The position numbers were made by a program, and so were the translations under genes. Under the pieces are notes generated by a model that had not been told where the DNA came from, searched no databases, and worked only from the letters and a program-made list of their open reading frames with translations. Shown here in pieces: positions 1 to 9,000 of a DNA stretch of 24,098 nt; the first letter of the stretch is position 1; the number at the start of each line of letters is the position of its first letter. The DNA is from a virus: positions 1 to 24,098 of the IMG/VR virus record IMGVR_UViG_3300017758_000137. The stretch is one strand, 5' to 3'.

Positions 1-959
1 TAAGTGTGTCCAGGAGTTGGACGCTTGAACCAACGCACCTGTCCTGTCGTTTCGATAGGTGGTACTCCCTCCATGTCTGCTAGGACTAAACTGGAGATCA
101 ATGTCTCGTCAAAGATCAAGAATTCGCACTCGTGTTCCCTTCTAAATCTTTCTTCACCTATCCTTGATTTTTCTGCCTCTGCCCATGCTTCATCTCTGTC
201 TGGGTGTTCATTCCAGTGTGCCTTCATGGCATAAAAGCCATTAGTCCCGATTATTTTGTCATTTCCGTATTCGTCAAATCTTTTGTTTGCTTCTTTCCAT
301 ATCATCGCAAACTGGTCTTCGTCACTGTTTGGTGTAGAAGTGATTAAGCATTTACCTCCAGTTGACAAGGTCGGAGATAGTGATGTCCAAAACTCCTTTG
401 CCTTCTCTGGTGGTTGCACGAACGCAAACTCATCACAGTATATTAAGGTTAGTGACATACCCCTACCTGTGTTTTCCGTTGTAGTGGTTGCCATAATCTT
501 TGATCCGTTGTCAAATTCTATACTGTTCCTATTGTATTGAGTGACGCCTGCTTTGATCCAACTCGGCAACATCTCATAAGCGTAACGCACTCTGGACATA
601 ATGTCAGAGGCACCAGCGTATTTGTGTGCCGCAATTAGTATTTGTGAATCTGGTCTAAACATTGCATACCAAATTAAATATCCTGAAGCACAGGTTGTCT
701 TCCCTGTCTGTCGTGGTAGCATTGATATTGAAAATCTATGATTATTGTACGCCTCTACCAATCTTTCCTGATAAGGGAATGGTTGGAACTTCATTTCGCC
801 TTTGGTAGGATGTTGTATTTTCATGAACTGTTTCATGAAAAACAGTGGACCTGTCTTTGGATCCATACACTTTTCAAGTTGTTCAACTTGCTCTTTTGTG
901 TATTTGTGTTTCTTATGCGCCTTTTTAATTTGGTCGCTATCTAATGATACATACGCCAT
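1..959 (-). CDS. terL: Terminase large subunit gp17, N-terminal ATPase part (cut by window edge)
   Basis: Packaging motor ATPase/nuclease that pumps phage DNA into proheads at the portal. 319 codons are visible before the left edge; the C-terminal nuclease domain lies outside. Visible motifs are an adenine-binding Q motif (FQPFPYQ, residues 58-64), Walker A PRQTGKTT (82-89), a Walker B ending LIYCDEF (172-178), and a coupling motif LITSTPNS (205-212). Order and spacing match T4 gp17. The ATG at 959 is chosen because translation from there is uninterrupted and a late-promoter core ends 7 nt upstream. It is last in a packaging block (gp4, gp16, two unknowns, gp17) but has its own promoter. Family assignment is secure; only completeness is unknown. 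Confidence 0.97.
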   Translation of the reverse strand, partial: MAYVSLDSDQIKKAHKKHKYTKEQVEQLEKCMDPKTGPLFFMKQFMKIQHPTKGEMKFQPFPYQERLVEAYNNHRFSISMLPRQTGKTTCASGYLIWYAMFRPDSQILIAAHKYAGASDIMSRVRYAYEMLPSWIKAGVTQYNRNSIEFDNGSKIMATTTTENTGRGMSLTLIYCDEFAFVQPPEKAKEFWTSLSPTLSTGGKCLITSTPNSDEDQFAMIWKEANKRFDEYGNDKIIGTNGFYAMKAHWNEHPDRDEAWAEAEKSRIGEERFRREHECEFLIFDETLISSLVLADMEGVPPIETTGQVRWFKRPTPGHT

Positions 960-966
960 AGTGTAG

Positions 967-974
967 TATTTAAG
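967..974 (-). promoter_or_regulatory. T4-type late promoter core for terL
   Basis: The minus strand reads CTTAAATA, then 7 nt (CTACACT), then the terL ATG. There is no Shine-Dalgarno in the gap. The core resembles the T4 late consensus TATAAATA recognised by the gp55 sigma factor. Confidence 0.6.
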
Positions 975-998
975 GCTGTGATATTGCTTAGAAAAGTA

Positions 999-1877
999 TT
1001 ACTTTGCTTCTTTTTCTTCTTTGTCTTTGACGGCTTTTTTCATTGGCTCTGTCTTGTTTCCGTCTTTGTCCATATCTAAGAAGTCTGGTTTTGCTTTTGT
1101 TTCAGCCGCTTTCTGATATGTTTCTTTGAAGCTTTCATACTGTGATCTTAGACTGTTGGCTAGTTCTTCTTCAGTGATCTTGTCTTCTGCAGTCATGGGA
1201 TTGTCGCCCGGCTCTGCTCTTGAGAAAGAACTTTTCTGTCTATTCAAACCACCTGAATGTTTGTTAACCAAACTATCTACGTCTTGAACTTTTTCTTCTG
1301 GTTCGTTTGCAAATGTTTCTGCCGCTTTTTCTTCTTCTGGTGCAGTCATCATGTCTCTCATTTTAGCCATTTGCATTGTGCCCATTGCGTCATCATGATC
1401 CATGTCATGCTTAGGTTCCATGTCATGCTTAGGTTCCATACCCATCATCTTAGCATCAACAGGTTGTAATCCTGCCATTTTTAAAATTTGCATTAACATA
1501 CTTGCTTCTTGTGGAGAATCAGTTGTAATATGCATATCTTCTTTTACTTCTTCTTTCTTCATCATTTTTCCCTCTCCTGCAATACTGTCGTCTCCATTTT
1601 CAGGACCATTGATTGCATCGTAAAATCCTTTTAGGCTTTCACCATGTTTCTTTATAAATTCTTCTCTCGAAAGTTTTTCTGCTTCATCATGTAGGTAGTC
1701 TTTCATACCACCTTCTTTCATTTTTTCTTTTTTAGCAATGGCAATCGCCGCTTGTTGTTTTGGATTCATCGCTTCAGTTGGATTTGTTCTCTGCACGTTG
1801 TCCACAGCATCTTTAACCAAATCTGGTTTCGTCTCTGCAATTTCTTGTAATTTTTTTAGTACGTCGATCATTTCCAT
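999..1877 (-). CDS. Hypothetical acidic/lysine-rich virion-region protein with Met/His-rich segment
   Basis: 292 residues, function not recognised. It is highly charged (many E, K, D) with predicted helical and disordered stretches. The middle holds a Met/His/Asp-rich segment (about residues 146-175) with an exact 6-residue tandem duplication, MEPKHD twice, running into MDHDDAM. A stretch just before it (TTDSPQEASMLMQILKMAGL) looks like a folded helical motif and may be the conserved core. The tail is K/E-rich. The start at 1877 has a Shine-Dalgarno AAGGA 8 nt before the ATG, unlike many neighbours, and the gene begins 12 nt after the upstream stop, so it is probably co-transcribed with 1890-2519. 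It sits between gp16 and gp17 in the packaging block, so a packaging or head role is possible but only inferred from position. Confidence 0.8.
   Translation of the reverse strand: MEMIDVLKKLQEIAETKPDLVKDAVDNVQRTNPTEAMNPKQQAAIAIAKKEKMKEGGMKDYLHDEAEKLSREEFIKKHGESLKGFYDAINGPENGDDSIAGEGKMMKKEEVKEDMHITTDSPQEASMLMQILKMAGLQPVDAKMMGMEPKHDMEPKHDMDHDDAMGTMQMAKMRDMMTAPEEEKAAETFANEPEEKVQDVDSLVNKHSGGLNRQKSSFSRAEPGDNPMTAEDKITEEELANSLRSQYESFKETYQKAAETKAKPDFLDMDKDGNKTEPMKKAVKDKEEKEAK
1400..1435 (-). repeat. Exact tandem duplication of an 18-bp unit inside a coding gene
   Basis: Two identical 18-base copies, 1400-1417 and 1418-1435, encode MEPKHD twice in frame. Perfect identity including third positions suggests a recent slippage duplication. 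Confidence 0.9.
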
Positions 1878-1889
1878 AACTTTTATCCT

Positions 1890-2519
1890 TTATTGTTTGA
1901 AACCTTGCAGTGTTGCTGGGTGTGGATTTCCTTTGACTGGTCCAGGTCCAGTGTTGATTGGTGATTTAGCTGTTTTGTCGTCTTCGTTGGGCATTGTATT
2001 TTCTTTTTCTTTTGGAGCCTCTACTGGATTTGGTTCCCTGTCTTTTAACAACTCCTTCAATAGGCTCATGTTATGTTTGTCGCCATAATGCTCTTCGCCT
2101 TTGACTGGGTGTTCTTGGAATTTAGTTTCCACGCTGGCTAATTTGTTTGCGAATTCTGATTTTTTAGCTACCTGCATCTCGTCCTGGTATTCCTCTGTAG
2201 GCTCACCTGGTTTTCTAACAACAATGTGTGTTGCCGGTATCCTCAATAAGTCTGAAAGATACTCATGCATGGTCCTTGTTGACTCAGGATAATTTGTCGT
2301 CACGTCAAAGATAGTAACCTGTTCATTGCTTAAGGCAGGAAAATCAAGTGGCAGTGTCATTATAGGTGTTTTCTTACCTGCTGACATTTTAGCAACATCA
2401 AACTTTGCTAATGCAGATTCTAGGCTTGATGCGAAATTTTTATCTAACTCACCAGCAACCTTAATTTTGTAGTCATATGACTTTACTGATTCTGTTAGGT
2501 GGTCTTTAAACGTGCTCAT
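1890..2519 (-). CDS. Hypothetical protein of the terminase block
   Basis: 209 residues from the ATG at 2519, function not recognised. The N-terminal ~110 residues look like a compact alpha/beta domain: YDYKIKVAGEL, then FDVAKMSAGKKTPI, LDFPALSNEQVTIFDV and IPATHIVVRKPGE, alternating strand and helix. The C-terminal ~90 residues are a charged, proline-rich, probably disordered tail (EPNPVEAPKEKEN). An in-frame TTG at 2525 is a worse start: ATG 2519 lies 6 nt after a late-promoter core, with no Shine-Dalgarno. It is followed 12 nt later by 999-1877. It could be a conserved structural or assembly protein of marine T4-likes; no T4 counterpart is recognised. Confidence 0.8.
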   Translation of the reverse strand: MSTFKDHLTESVKSYDYKIKVAGELDKNFASSLESALAKFDVAKMSAGKKTPIMTLPLDFPALSNEQVTIFDVTTNYPESTRTMHEYLSDLLRIPATHIVVRKPGEPTEEYQDEMQVAKKSEFANKLASVETKFQEHPVKGEEHYGDKHNMSLLKELLKDREPNPVEAPKEKENTMPNEDDKTAKSPINTGPGPVKGNPHPATLQGFKQ

Positions 2520-2525
2520 ATGCAA

Positions 2526-2533
2526 TATTTAGT
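2526..2533 (-). promoter_or_regulatory. T4-type late promoter core before 2519
   Basis: The minus strand reads ACTAAATA, then 6 nt (TTGCAT), then ATG 2519. The TAA inside the core is also the stop codon of gp16, so promoter and stop are superimposed. Confidence 0.55.
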
Positions 2534-3059
2534 CTTTTTTAAGTAGTTTCTTCATTAATTCATTACGATCAGATATAACAAATCCATCGCTTTCTTCTAT
2601 AGGGCCACCGTCTTTATCACCATCTTTATCTAGTTTCATCTTCTTTAGTTGTAGTTCCACCATTTTGAGCTTTTTATCTATTTTTGAGCCCTTAGCATCA
2701 ATGGCATTCCTTAGAAAATTACCGGCAACTTCAAATATACGCCCTGAATAACGTGAGTCAACATTCATTCCTAGATCCATTAGGTTCTTGTAACTTTCCT
2801 CGGCCTCTATAGCAAGTTTATCAAGCTCTAGGTCTGATAGCTCACCTAGCCCTTTAACCTGTGGCAGAGCGGCCGCAATTTTATCAAATTCCGCATAGCT
2901 CTTTTGTAGGTTTTTTTGTGTCTGTGGATCTAGGTTTTTGGTACTAGGATTTTCTTGTCCTGCTTCCTTTAACTTTTTATTTTTTTCTTTTTTATCTACC
3001 TCTTTGAATGCTTCTTTTACATTTGGTAAATTAAGGATGTCCTCTAATTTCTTTGTCAT
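2529..3059 (-). CDS. Probable terminase small subunit gp16
   Basis: 176 residues. In T4-likes gp16 recognises or loads DNA onto gp17 through a central coiled-coil oligomerisation core. Here the central part (about residues 50-145) is helical: an AEFDKIAAALPQVKGL helix, a short turn, then DSRYSGRIFEVAGNFLRNAI and KMVELQLKKMKLDKDG. This resembles the T4 gp16 pattern of an SPR.xEV segment followed by heptads and a lysine-rich helix. Flanking regions are lysine- and acid-rich and probably flexible, and the length is close to T4 gp16 (about 164). Placement between gp4 and gp17 agrees. The ATG at 3059 lies 5 nt after a late-promoter core. Similarity is by pattern only, so the call is moderate; an unrelated coiled-coil assembly protein is the alternative. 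Confidence 0.65.
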   Translation of the reverse strand: MTKKLEDILNLPNVKEAFKEVDKKEKNKKLKEAGQENPSTKNLDPQTQKNLQKSYAEFDKIAAALPQVKGLGELSDLELDKLAIEAEESYKNLMDLGMNVDSRYSGRIFEVAGNFLRNAIDAKGSKIDKKLKMVELQLKKMKLDKDGDKDGGPIEESDGFVISDRNELMKKLLKKD

Positions 3060-3064
3060 GATCG

Positions 3065-3072
3065 TATTTACT
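3065..3072 (-). promoter_or_regulatory. T4-type late promoter core before gp16
   Basis: The minus strand reads AGTAAATA, then 5 nt (CGATC), then ATG 3059. The TAA of the core is the gp4 stop codon. The 5-nt spacing would put the transcription start at the A of ATG. Confidence 0.55.
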
Positions 3073-3508
3073 TACGTTTTCCGTTGTGGAACAACTGTTC
3101 TTCTGACACCACACGGAACCTTATCTTTCTCTGTTTGGCGTATGCACTTGCCGCCTCCCACTTTGCCATGTTTATCACTACTTGTTTTTTCTTTGCCTGG
3201 CTCTTGCCCGCCGCTTCCATAGACGTCTGGCTCATTGGTTTTATCTCAACCATCTCTGCATGTTTTTTTCCTTGCTTGTCTTGATACACTATAAAGAAGT
3301 CAGGCACATACACAGTGTACTTGCCTGTGAAAGGATGTCTGTAAGGTACCTTTATCGATTCCGACGCCCACTGGTACACATTAGGATGTTCGTCGCATAG
3401 TCTCATAAATGAATGTTCCCAACTTGATCTGTAGGTTGGTGTCTTGGTTCCCACGTACTTCTCTTGATTTTTGGGAATAAATTTGCCCCTTGCAAATCTA
3501 GGTAACAT
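3068..3508 (-). CDS. 4: Head completion protein gp4 (PD-(D/E)XK-like fold)
   Basis: 146 residues, almost the length of T4 gp4 (150). gp4 acts on filled heads before tail joining and has a nuclease-like fold related to TnsA/PD-(D/E)XK enzymes. Matching landmarks are YVGTKTPTYRSSWEH (18-32, with E31), HPNVYQWASESIKVPY (41-56), a PDFF strand (69-72, D70), and VEIKP (87-91, E88 and K90). E31, D70, E88 and K90 form a complete PD-(D/E)XK set. A lysine-rich segment and the helix NMAKWEAASAYAKQR follow, as in T4. The start ATG overlaps the upstream stop (TAATG), so translation is coupled to 3508-3885. Confidence 0.93.
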   Translation of the reverse strand: MLPRFARGKFIPKNQEKYVGTKTPTYRSSWEHSFMRLCDEHPNVYQWASESIKVPYRHPFTGKYTVYVPDFFIVYQDKQGKKHAEMVEIKPMSQTSMEAAGKSQAKKKQVVINMAKWEAASAYAKQRKIRFRVVSEEQLFHNGKRK

Positions 3509-3885
3509 TAGTCTATGATGTTTCTAGATACCGTTTCTTTGACTGTTAGTGTTTTTCTAACACCCAACCTGCTAGACTTGTATCTGTTGGCGTTTAAAAT
3601 AATTGTGATCAATTCAGACAAAAGTGCCGGGTTGGCATATGTCAACTGGTCTAGGATCTGTTGTGGTTTGATGTTGTCAATCTTGGCCTGGGAAAGAATA
3701 GCATAGGCCGTTGTCTCCGCTGACGTCCTGCTAAAGCCACGCTGAACGAAAAATGCAATAGTGCTGTCATACTCGCCTACATTGAATTGATAGACGTCTT
3801 GATATGCAGTCGTTGTCAGTTTCTCAATAGTTTTATCTAACTCGTCTTTCTGTTTGGGTGGTAAGTTTGTGTAAAATTCAGCCAT
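3508..3885 (-). CDS. Conserved hypothetical virion-region protein
   Basis: 125 residues, mostly alpha-helical, function not recognised. Features are an N-terminal helix with charged heptads (PPKQKDELDKTIEKL), a NVGEYDSTIAFFVQRGF segment with paired phenylalanines, then helices QILDQLTY and LLSELITIILNANRYKSSRLG. It overlaps the tube-fold gene upstream and gp4 downstream by one base each (TAATG junctions), so all three are translationally coupled. This suggests a stoichiometric partner in tail or head-tail assembly, but that is inference from position only. Confidence 0.8.
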   Translation of the reverse strand: MAEFYTNLPPKQKDELDKTIEKLTTTAYQDVYQFNVGEYDSTIAFFVQRGFSRTSAETTAYAILSQAKIDNIKPQQILDQLTYANPALLSELITIILNANRYKSSRLGVRKTLTVKETVSRNIID

Positions 3886-5276
3886 TACAATGATGCCTTC
3901 TCTGTTGCTACTTCAACGTCTAGTGTTTGCCTATCGATCTTTATATACCCTTCTGTCACTAACTTTCTGATGTCGGTGATTACTTTGCTTGTGTACACAG
4001 TTTGTACGTTGTCGGACGAACCAGTGTACTCTACATCTGATTCAGCCACTGTCAGTCCCTTACGAGAACCTATGTCTTTGTAGTACAGTCCTGAGGCAAT
4101 CTCGTCTCTGACCGCCGAATCGTTTGAAACTAGATTAAATGCCTCATCTGCTGTGAGATACAACACTGTGTCTTGCACTGGATTTGTTATCACTGTGTTG
4201 TTTGCTTGATTTTGATTATCTGCCGTTCCTTTTGCCGTGGCTACTACCGCGGCACCGGCCAACACCGCCGCACCTACAGAAAATTGTGCGACAGGATTAG
4301 TTATAGTACCTGCCTGTTTGCCTACTTCTAAAACACCATCCTTGGCTATGCCTTTGAGCTCTTCTTTGACATCTCGCTTCTTAATTTTCTTAGCGTTGTT
4401 GTACGTGTTAGAAGCTGAAAGTATTGCACCAAGTATATTACCTGACTGCACGTTTCTTATTACAGAGCCAACTCCATCTACCACACCACCTGGGCCAAAA
4501 ATACTATTAGTGCCTCCACCTAAAATTGTAAGCGGACTAGGTTCATTGTCGTAGTGTATTGTTGCAAAGCCAGGCACGTTGTTCTTGTTCACTATACCTG
4601 ATTTGTAGATTACTGTTTCATAAAATATCTGCATCGTGTTGTTCATTACGCCTGCACCATCCGCCTGGTCGAGGTTGTCATGTGAGAATGATCCTATAAC
4701 AGGATTGACCAAAGTCATTGATGTGAAACGCTGTTTATGTAATACAAATAATTCAATACTCTTTAAGTAAGGCTTCTGTCTTTCTTTTGGCGTGTCTAGA
4801 CCAAACTTTGTTATTTTTTTTTGGTCTATGCCATCATAGTAATCATCCTTTGTGTTTGAAATTGTTAGATCACTGTTCATTCCAACAGAGTCTGCTATAT
4901 TGTATTCGTAGTATTTCTTCCAGAATGCGTTGACTGTGTCTGCATGATCATCATGGAATGTTATGTTTACCGGTTCGTATTGGATTCTGGTAGCCGCGTA
5001 CATCTTTTTGTTGTACTGTATTTTTTCCTCAAGGTTCAGACCGTACTTAGGCAAATCAGCACTCTTGACCAGCATGTTCAGTTCATATCTTTCTGCCTGA
5101 GAAAATTTGGTCTGGAACAATGATTCGTCAAGGTTGAACACCACGTGGAACAGGAATTTTTGTTTTGGCATCAACTTGTGATTGTTGTCTATGTACAATC
5201 TCGATGCGTGTCTATAGTCCTTCATTCCGGGTAAACCGTCTTGGAAGCCTTCTAGGAAGTTGTTTATGCTTGGCAT
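3885..5276 (-). CDS. Tail-tube-fold structural protein, candidate tube cap/initiator (gp48/gp54-like)
   Basis: 463 residues. Residues about 30-225 look like a tail-tube domain: KFLFHVVFNL strand, ELNMLVKSADLPKYGLNLEE, a strand ending YEPVNITFHDDHADTVNAFW, and later strands with MQIFYETVIYKSG. The same layout is seen in gp19 (binding loop, then a WDPITITLRDD-type strand). The C-terminal half is glycine-rich, then has a hydrophobic run (about 329-348, VGAAVLAGAAVVATA) and a mixed tail. ATG 5276 is preferred over an in-frame GTG at 5294 because a perfect TATAAATA ends 5 nt before it. It lies directly after gp19 and its terminator. In T4, tube-like proteins at the baseplate end are gp54 (initiator) and gp48 (cap); which one this represents cannot be decided by eye. 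Confidence 0.65.
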   Translation of the reverse strand: MPSINNFLEGFQDGLPGMKDYRHASRLYIDNNHKLMPKQKFLFHVVFNLDESLFQTKFSQAERYELNMLVKSADLPKYGLNLEEKIQYNKKMYAATRIQYEPVNITFHDDHADTVNAFWKKYYEYNIADSVGMNSDLTISNTKDDYYDGIDQKKITKFGLDTPKERQKPYLKSIELFVLHKQRFTSMTLVNPVIGSFSHDNLDQADGAGVMNNTMQIFYETVIYKSGIVNKNNVPGFATIHYDNEPSPLTILGGGTNSIFGPGGVVDGVGSVIRNVQSGNILGAILSASNTYNNAKKIKKRDVKEELKGIAKDGVLEVGKQAGTITNPVAQFSVGAAVLAGAAVVATAKGTADNQNQANNTVITNPVQDTVLYLTADEAFNLVSNDSAVRDEIASGLYYKDIGSRKGLTVAESDVEYTGSSDNVQTVYTSKVITDIRKLVTEGYIKIDRQTLDVEVATEKASL

Positions 5277-5281
5277 AGTGT

Positions 5282-5289
5282 TATTTATA
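5282..5289 (-). promoter_or_regulatory. Perfect T4 late promoter octamer TATAAATA
   Basis: The minus strand reads TATAAATA, then ACACT, then ATG 5276. It is an exact match to the T4 late consensus, lies just downstream of the terminator at 5295-5323, and restarts transcription after gp19. Confidence 0.8.
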
Positions 5290-5294
5290 GTCAC

Positions 5295-5323
5295 AAAAAA
5301 AGCGCCTATAAAGACGCTTTTTT
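5295..5323 (-). terminator. Rho-independent terminator after gp19
   Basis: Stem 5296-5304 pairs with 5315-5323 (AAAAAAGCG / CGCTTTTTT) with a 10-nt loop. On the minus strand the stem runs into seven T. The A/T-symmetric stem may also act on plus-strand transcripts. Confidence 0.85.
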
Positions 5324-5351
5324 GCTTATAATTGCTTACTTAATTTTTTAA

Positions 5352-5978
5352 TTACTGTCCACCACCAGTACTTAATGTACCGATCGTTCTAGCTACTGCT
5401 GTTCCAATTCCTGTGCCTGTTGGAGTTTGGATCGCGTTGTCGTATCTCACAGACATCGTGATAGTTGCTGGTTCTGAAGTGTTGTATGCTAGTGTGTTGT
5501 AGTTAACGTTTTCAATGTATGCACCGTACAATTCAAATGTGTCTAAAACAGTAGGTGCACTTGATCCGTTACCACCGTCTAACATTTCAATTCTAGTTGT
5601 AAATTTGTAGTCGATACCTGATGCCGCTGAACTCTGTTCAAAGAAGTCAAACTGTTTCTGTATTTGTTCACCAACAAGTTTAGTTACTGAGTTGTTTACA
5701 TCATCTCTTAATGTAATTGTGATCGGATCCCAAGTGTGTTTGCCTGCAATATAAACTTTAGAGTTGTAAACATCTAGTGTCACATTGTCGAAAGTCAAGT
5801 TAGGTCTTGTTATGTCTATTACTTGTTTTGTTAGTTCTGATCTCGGTGTTGATACTCCAAAGTTCTCCAGGATTGCTCTAAAACGATACTGAAGTTTTGG
5901 CATCAATAAACCTTGTGATGCTGAACTTTGATCGTTTGCTAGTGGTACTGTGAATTTTGATAAAGTTGATATTGCCAT
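5352..5978 (-). CDS. 19: Tail tube protein gp19
   Basis: 208 residues; the polymerising inner tube of the contractile tail. The tube signature is visible: LMPKLQYRFRAILENFG near residue 26, RPNLTFDNVTLDVYNSKVYIAG (58-79), HTWDPITITLRDDVNNSV, then a terminal strand pair FELYGAYIENVNY and TITMSVRYDNAI. It is longer than T4 gp19 (163) because of an N-terminal arm and a Gly/Thr-rich tail. It follows gp18 by 23 nt, as in T4. Both a late-promoter core and a good Shine-Dalgarno (GGAGAAA) precede the ATG, fitting a highly expressed protein, and a terminator follows the stop. Confidence 0.92.
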   Translation of the reverse strand: MAISTLSKFTVPLANDQSSASQGLLMPKLQYRFRAILENFGVSTPRSELTKQVIDITRPNLTFDNVTLDVYNSKVYIAGKHTWDPITITLRDDVNNSVTKLVGEQIQKQFDFFEQSSAASGIDYKFTTRIEMLDGGNGSSAPTVLDTFELYGAYIENVNYNTLAYNTSEPATITMSVRYDNAIQTPTGTGIGTAVARTIGTLSTGGGQ

Positions 5979-5996
5979 CTGTTTCTCCTATTTATT
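5979..5996 (-). promoter_or_regulatory. Late promoter plus Shine-Dalgarno for gp19
   Basis: The minus strand reads AATAAATA, then GGAGAAACAG, then ATG. The core is at 5989-5996 and the Shine-Dalgarno starts immediately after it, so a transcript starting ~5 nt on would lose most of the GGAG. Translation may depend on read-through from gp18. Confidence 0.65.
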
Positions 5997-6001
5997 CAAA
6001 A

Positions 6002-9000
6002 TTAGTTCCCTAACTTTGCAATTTCTCCTGTGTTTTTAATTCTCAACGGTATGAAGATAAATTCAACTGATTTCACTGGTTCAATTGCTATGTCCACATA
6101 CAGTTCATTCCTGTCTATTCTAGTAGGTGTGTTGTTAGTGTCGTCACAAACTACTAAGAAGTCAAATAACGCCCTTTGTCCAACAAGCTCTAACAAGAAT
6201 GACTCTACTGCGCCTTTGATCTCGTTCCTTGTTAATTCATCATTTGGTTCAAATATGAAAGGCTTCGCAATAGCATCCAATTGATTTCTTAGATACACTG
6301 CTAATCTTGAAACGTTAATTCTGTCTAATGCAGAACTTGCCGATGATCTTGTTAAATTACCAAAGTTTACGATTCCTGCTCCTGCAAAGAATGTAATTGG
6401 GTTGATCTTAACTTCGTGCATAGAATCTCTCACTGACTCCGTTACAGATATTGTCTCGAATTCTCCAGACGAACTGTCAATGTAACCAACTGATGTAGCA
6501 TTGTCAACAACACCTCTTCTTGTTCCTGATGGTGCGAACCATGGGAATGCGATGTTATCGTTGTTTGCTAGTGTTCTCAACATCATGTGTGATGGTGGAA
6601 CAACAATTGATTTGCCTGTATTGTCTGTTGTCAAACCAGATGGATAAAACACACCCAAGTAATCACTTGAACTTACCAAGCCATCCTCACCGTTGTCTAA
6701 TGCACCGGCAGTATTGTTTGCGTAGTTTTGGATTGATGTTGATGTGCCCTCTAGCCTTAAAGGAGTGTCACCAACAACAAATGCTGTGTTGTTTCTGTCT
6801 GTGTTCAAAGCCAGCATGTTTGCAATCAGTTCTGGATAACCAGGTGTCGCAATTACGTTAAAACCTCTTTGGTCTTCTCTGATTGCTTGGTTAGTGTCGA
6901 TCTCTGATTTCAACTGCTCAACTATAACTTTTCTCTGTGCTTTTCTTCCAAAAGAACCAGAGCCGTCTGCATTGTTGCTTGATTTAGTCACCCACCTGTC
7001 TGGGAAGTAACCGCTAACAAGTTCATTCGATGCTCTGACGTTACCTAAACCGCTTGATCCACTTCCTGGATATTTTGCAGTTGTAATGTAGTTGTTTTTG
7101 TATTCTTTAACATTGTAACCAGAACGTCTAGTGTTCCAAAGCAATATGCCTTGTGGGAACAAAGTTGGATCTGGAGCATCTGGATCTAGGAAACCATCAC
7201 TTAATAGGTCCTTGATAGTGCTGAATGTACCTGCACCACCTGTTTCCAAAGCGTCTAGTCTGTCTGCTGTAGTATGCAATCTTGCGTCTGCAAAAACAAT
7301 ACCGTCTTCTGTAGTTTGGTCTGTTTTGTCAACTAATTCAAAAGCCGCACCTGTAGTTGTAACTGCAACTTGGTTGGCTGTATTAGTTGACGTCAACGTT
7401 GCCGCTGTGTTATATCTGTAAAGTTTTGGATAGTTCTCAAGGTCACTTGTGTCAATCCATAAGTCATTAGTTACAAGTGGAGTACCATCTGACTGCGAAG
7501 TCGGTGCTGTTGCACTGAACTGTGGACCGTTCGGGTCAGTTGTTGAGTATGCTGTTGCATATCCAACGAAAGTAGTTCCGTTGTGAGCCATGATGTCTGC
7601 TTCATCTATAGAAGTGTCATACCATAGTGTACCATCTGCTGGTTCACTTGTTGGAGCACTTGTTGAAGCAGTGTAGCTCAATCTCTTGAAGTTTGTAGCC
7701 ACTACAGCATTGTTGGCTGATGAGTCTAATGATTCTCCTGTAGGAGCATCGTATAAATTATCAATCAATGTTGTGCTGTTTGCTGTGAATGATCCATAGC
7801 TGTGAGCAGTCGTTGTACTGATACCTGCATCTGCTAGTGGAGTTCCTGATGTATCAACCATTCTGAACTCGCCACCCAGTTTGTGTTTGATCTGGATTGC
7901 GCCGATGTTATCACCTGTAGTAATAACTTCTGCCTCTAGGTTCGTGAAGTTTGCTGTTGAGAATGCAGTAACAAAGTCATCAGCATCACCTAGTGTAGAA
8001 CCATCTCCAGAGATCATTGTAACTGTTTTCGCAGTATCTAATGCTTCTTGGTTCTTCAATGATTCTTGTACAGAGAATGTTTCCCCTGCTGTGAAACTTG
8101 GATCTTTTGTTTTAGACTGTATGATTGTTGCTCCACCTTCGTATCTAAATAGTTGGAAGTCACCAACATTATTTGTTGTGTCTGCTCCACCTAGATCATT
8201 TGCTGTCATGCTCTCTTCAGTTACGTTGAACTGTGTGTACAATGTTCCTGCTGTTAAGCCTGTTCCACCGTTCGCCGCATCAAGTTTGAATATTGCTTGA
8301 TGGTTTGTTGCGTGTAGTGGTGCAGATACTGTTGAGAAACTCGCACTCGCTGAGCTATAAAGTTTTGCTACTATGTTTGCACCTGAATTTGCAGATGTAG
8401 TCTTGAACCAAACTGAACCATTTGGTCTGTTTTCGTCTGCTGTTTTCCAAGTTGGTCTTGAAGTGTGTGACGCTTGTAAAAATTTAGGTCCTTGGTATAC
8501 ACCAGTCGTGATTCCTAAACTTGCTAATAGGCCAGTTCCTTCGTTAAATCTTATTGTACCAGCTCCTCCTGTCGAGTCACCTGCAAATTGACCATTGTGG
8601 AAAATTTCCAAGTTGCCTGTTACAGAGTTGACACTCGCTGTAACGTTTGTTACGTTAGAGCCGATTGCTGTTGCAACGTTTGATAATGCTGTACCTGACA
8701 CTGTGATTTCAACGTCATTCATTACCATTTTGTGGCCACTTGTTACTGTTGTTCCAGAAGCAACTGTGATGATCGGCAAGGCCGCATGCCAGGCACTTGA
8801 ACCCACGTGGTTCCATGTGTTACTTGCGTTTTTCTTGTAGATCTTGTTAGTTACATGAGTTGTGTTAATTGCGTAGCTTCCAACATTCCCAATGTTCTGT
8901 TTTGGAACACCTGTTGTTGCGTTTCCTACTAGGTCAGCAGTTGAAGTAATTAATATTGGAGTAATGGCTGTGAAAGTTTGATTAGTCTGAGACCACTCAA

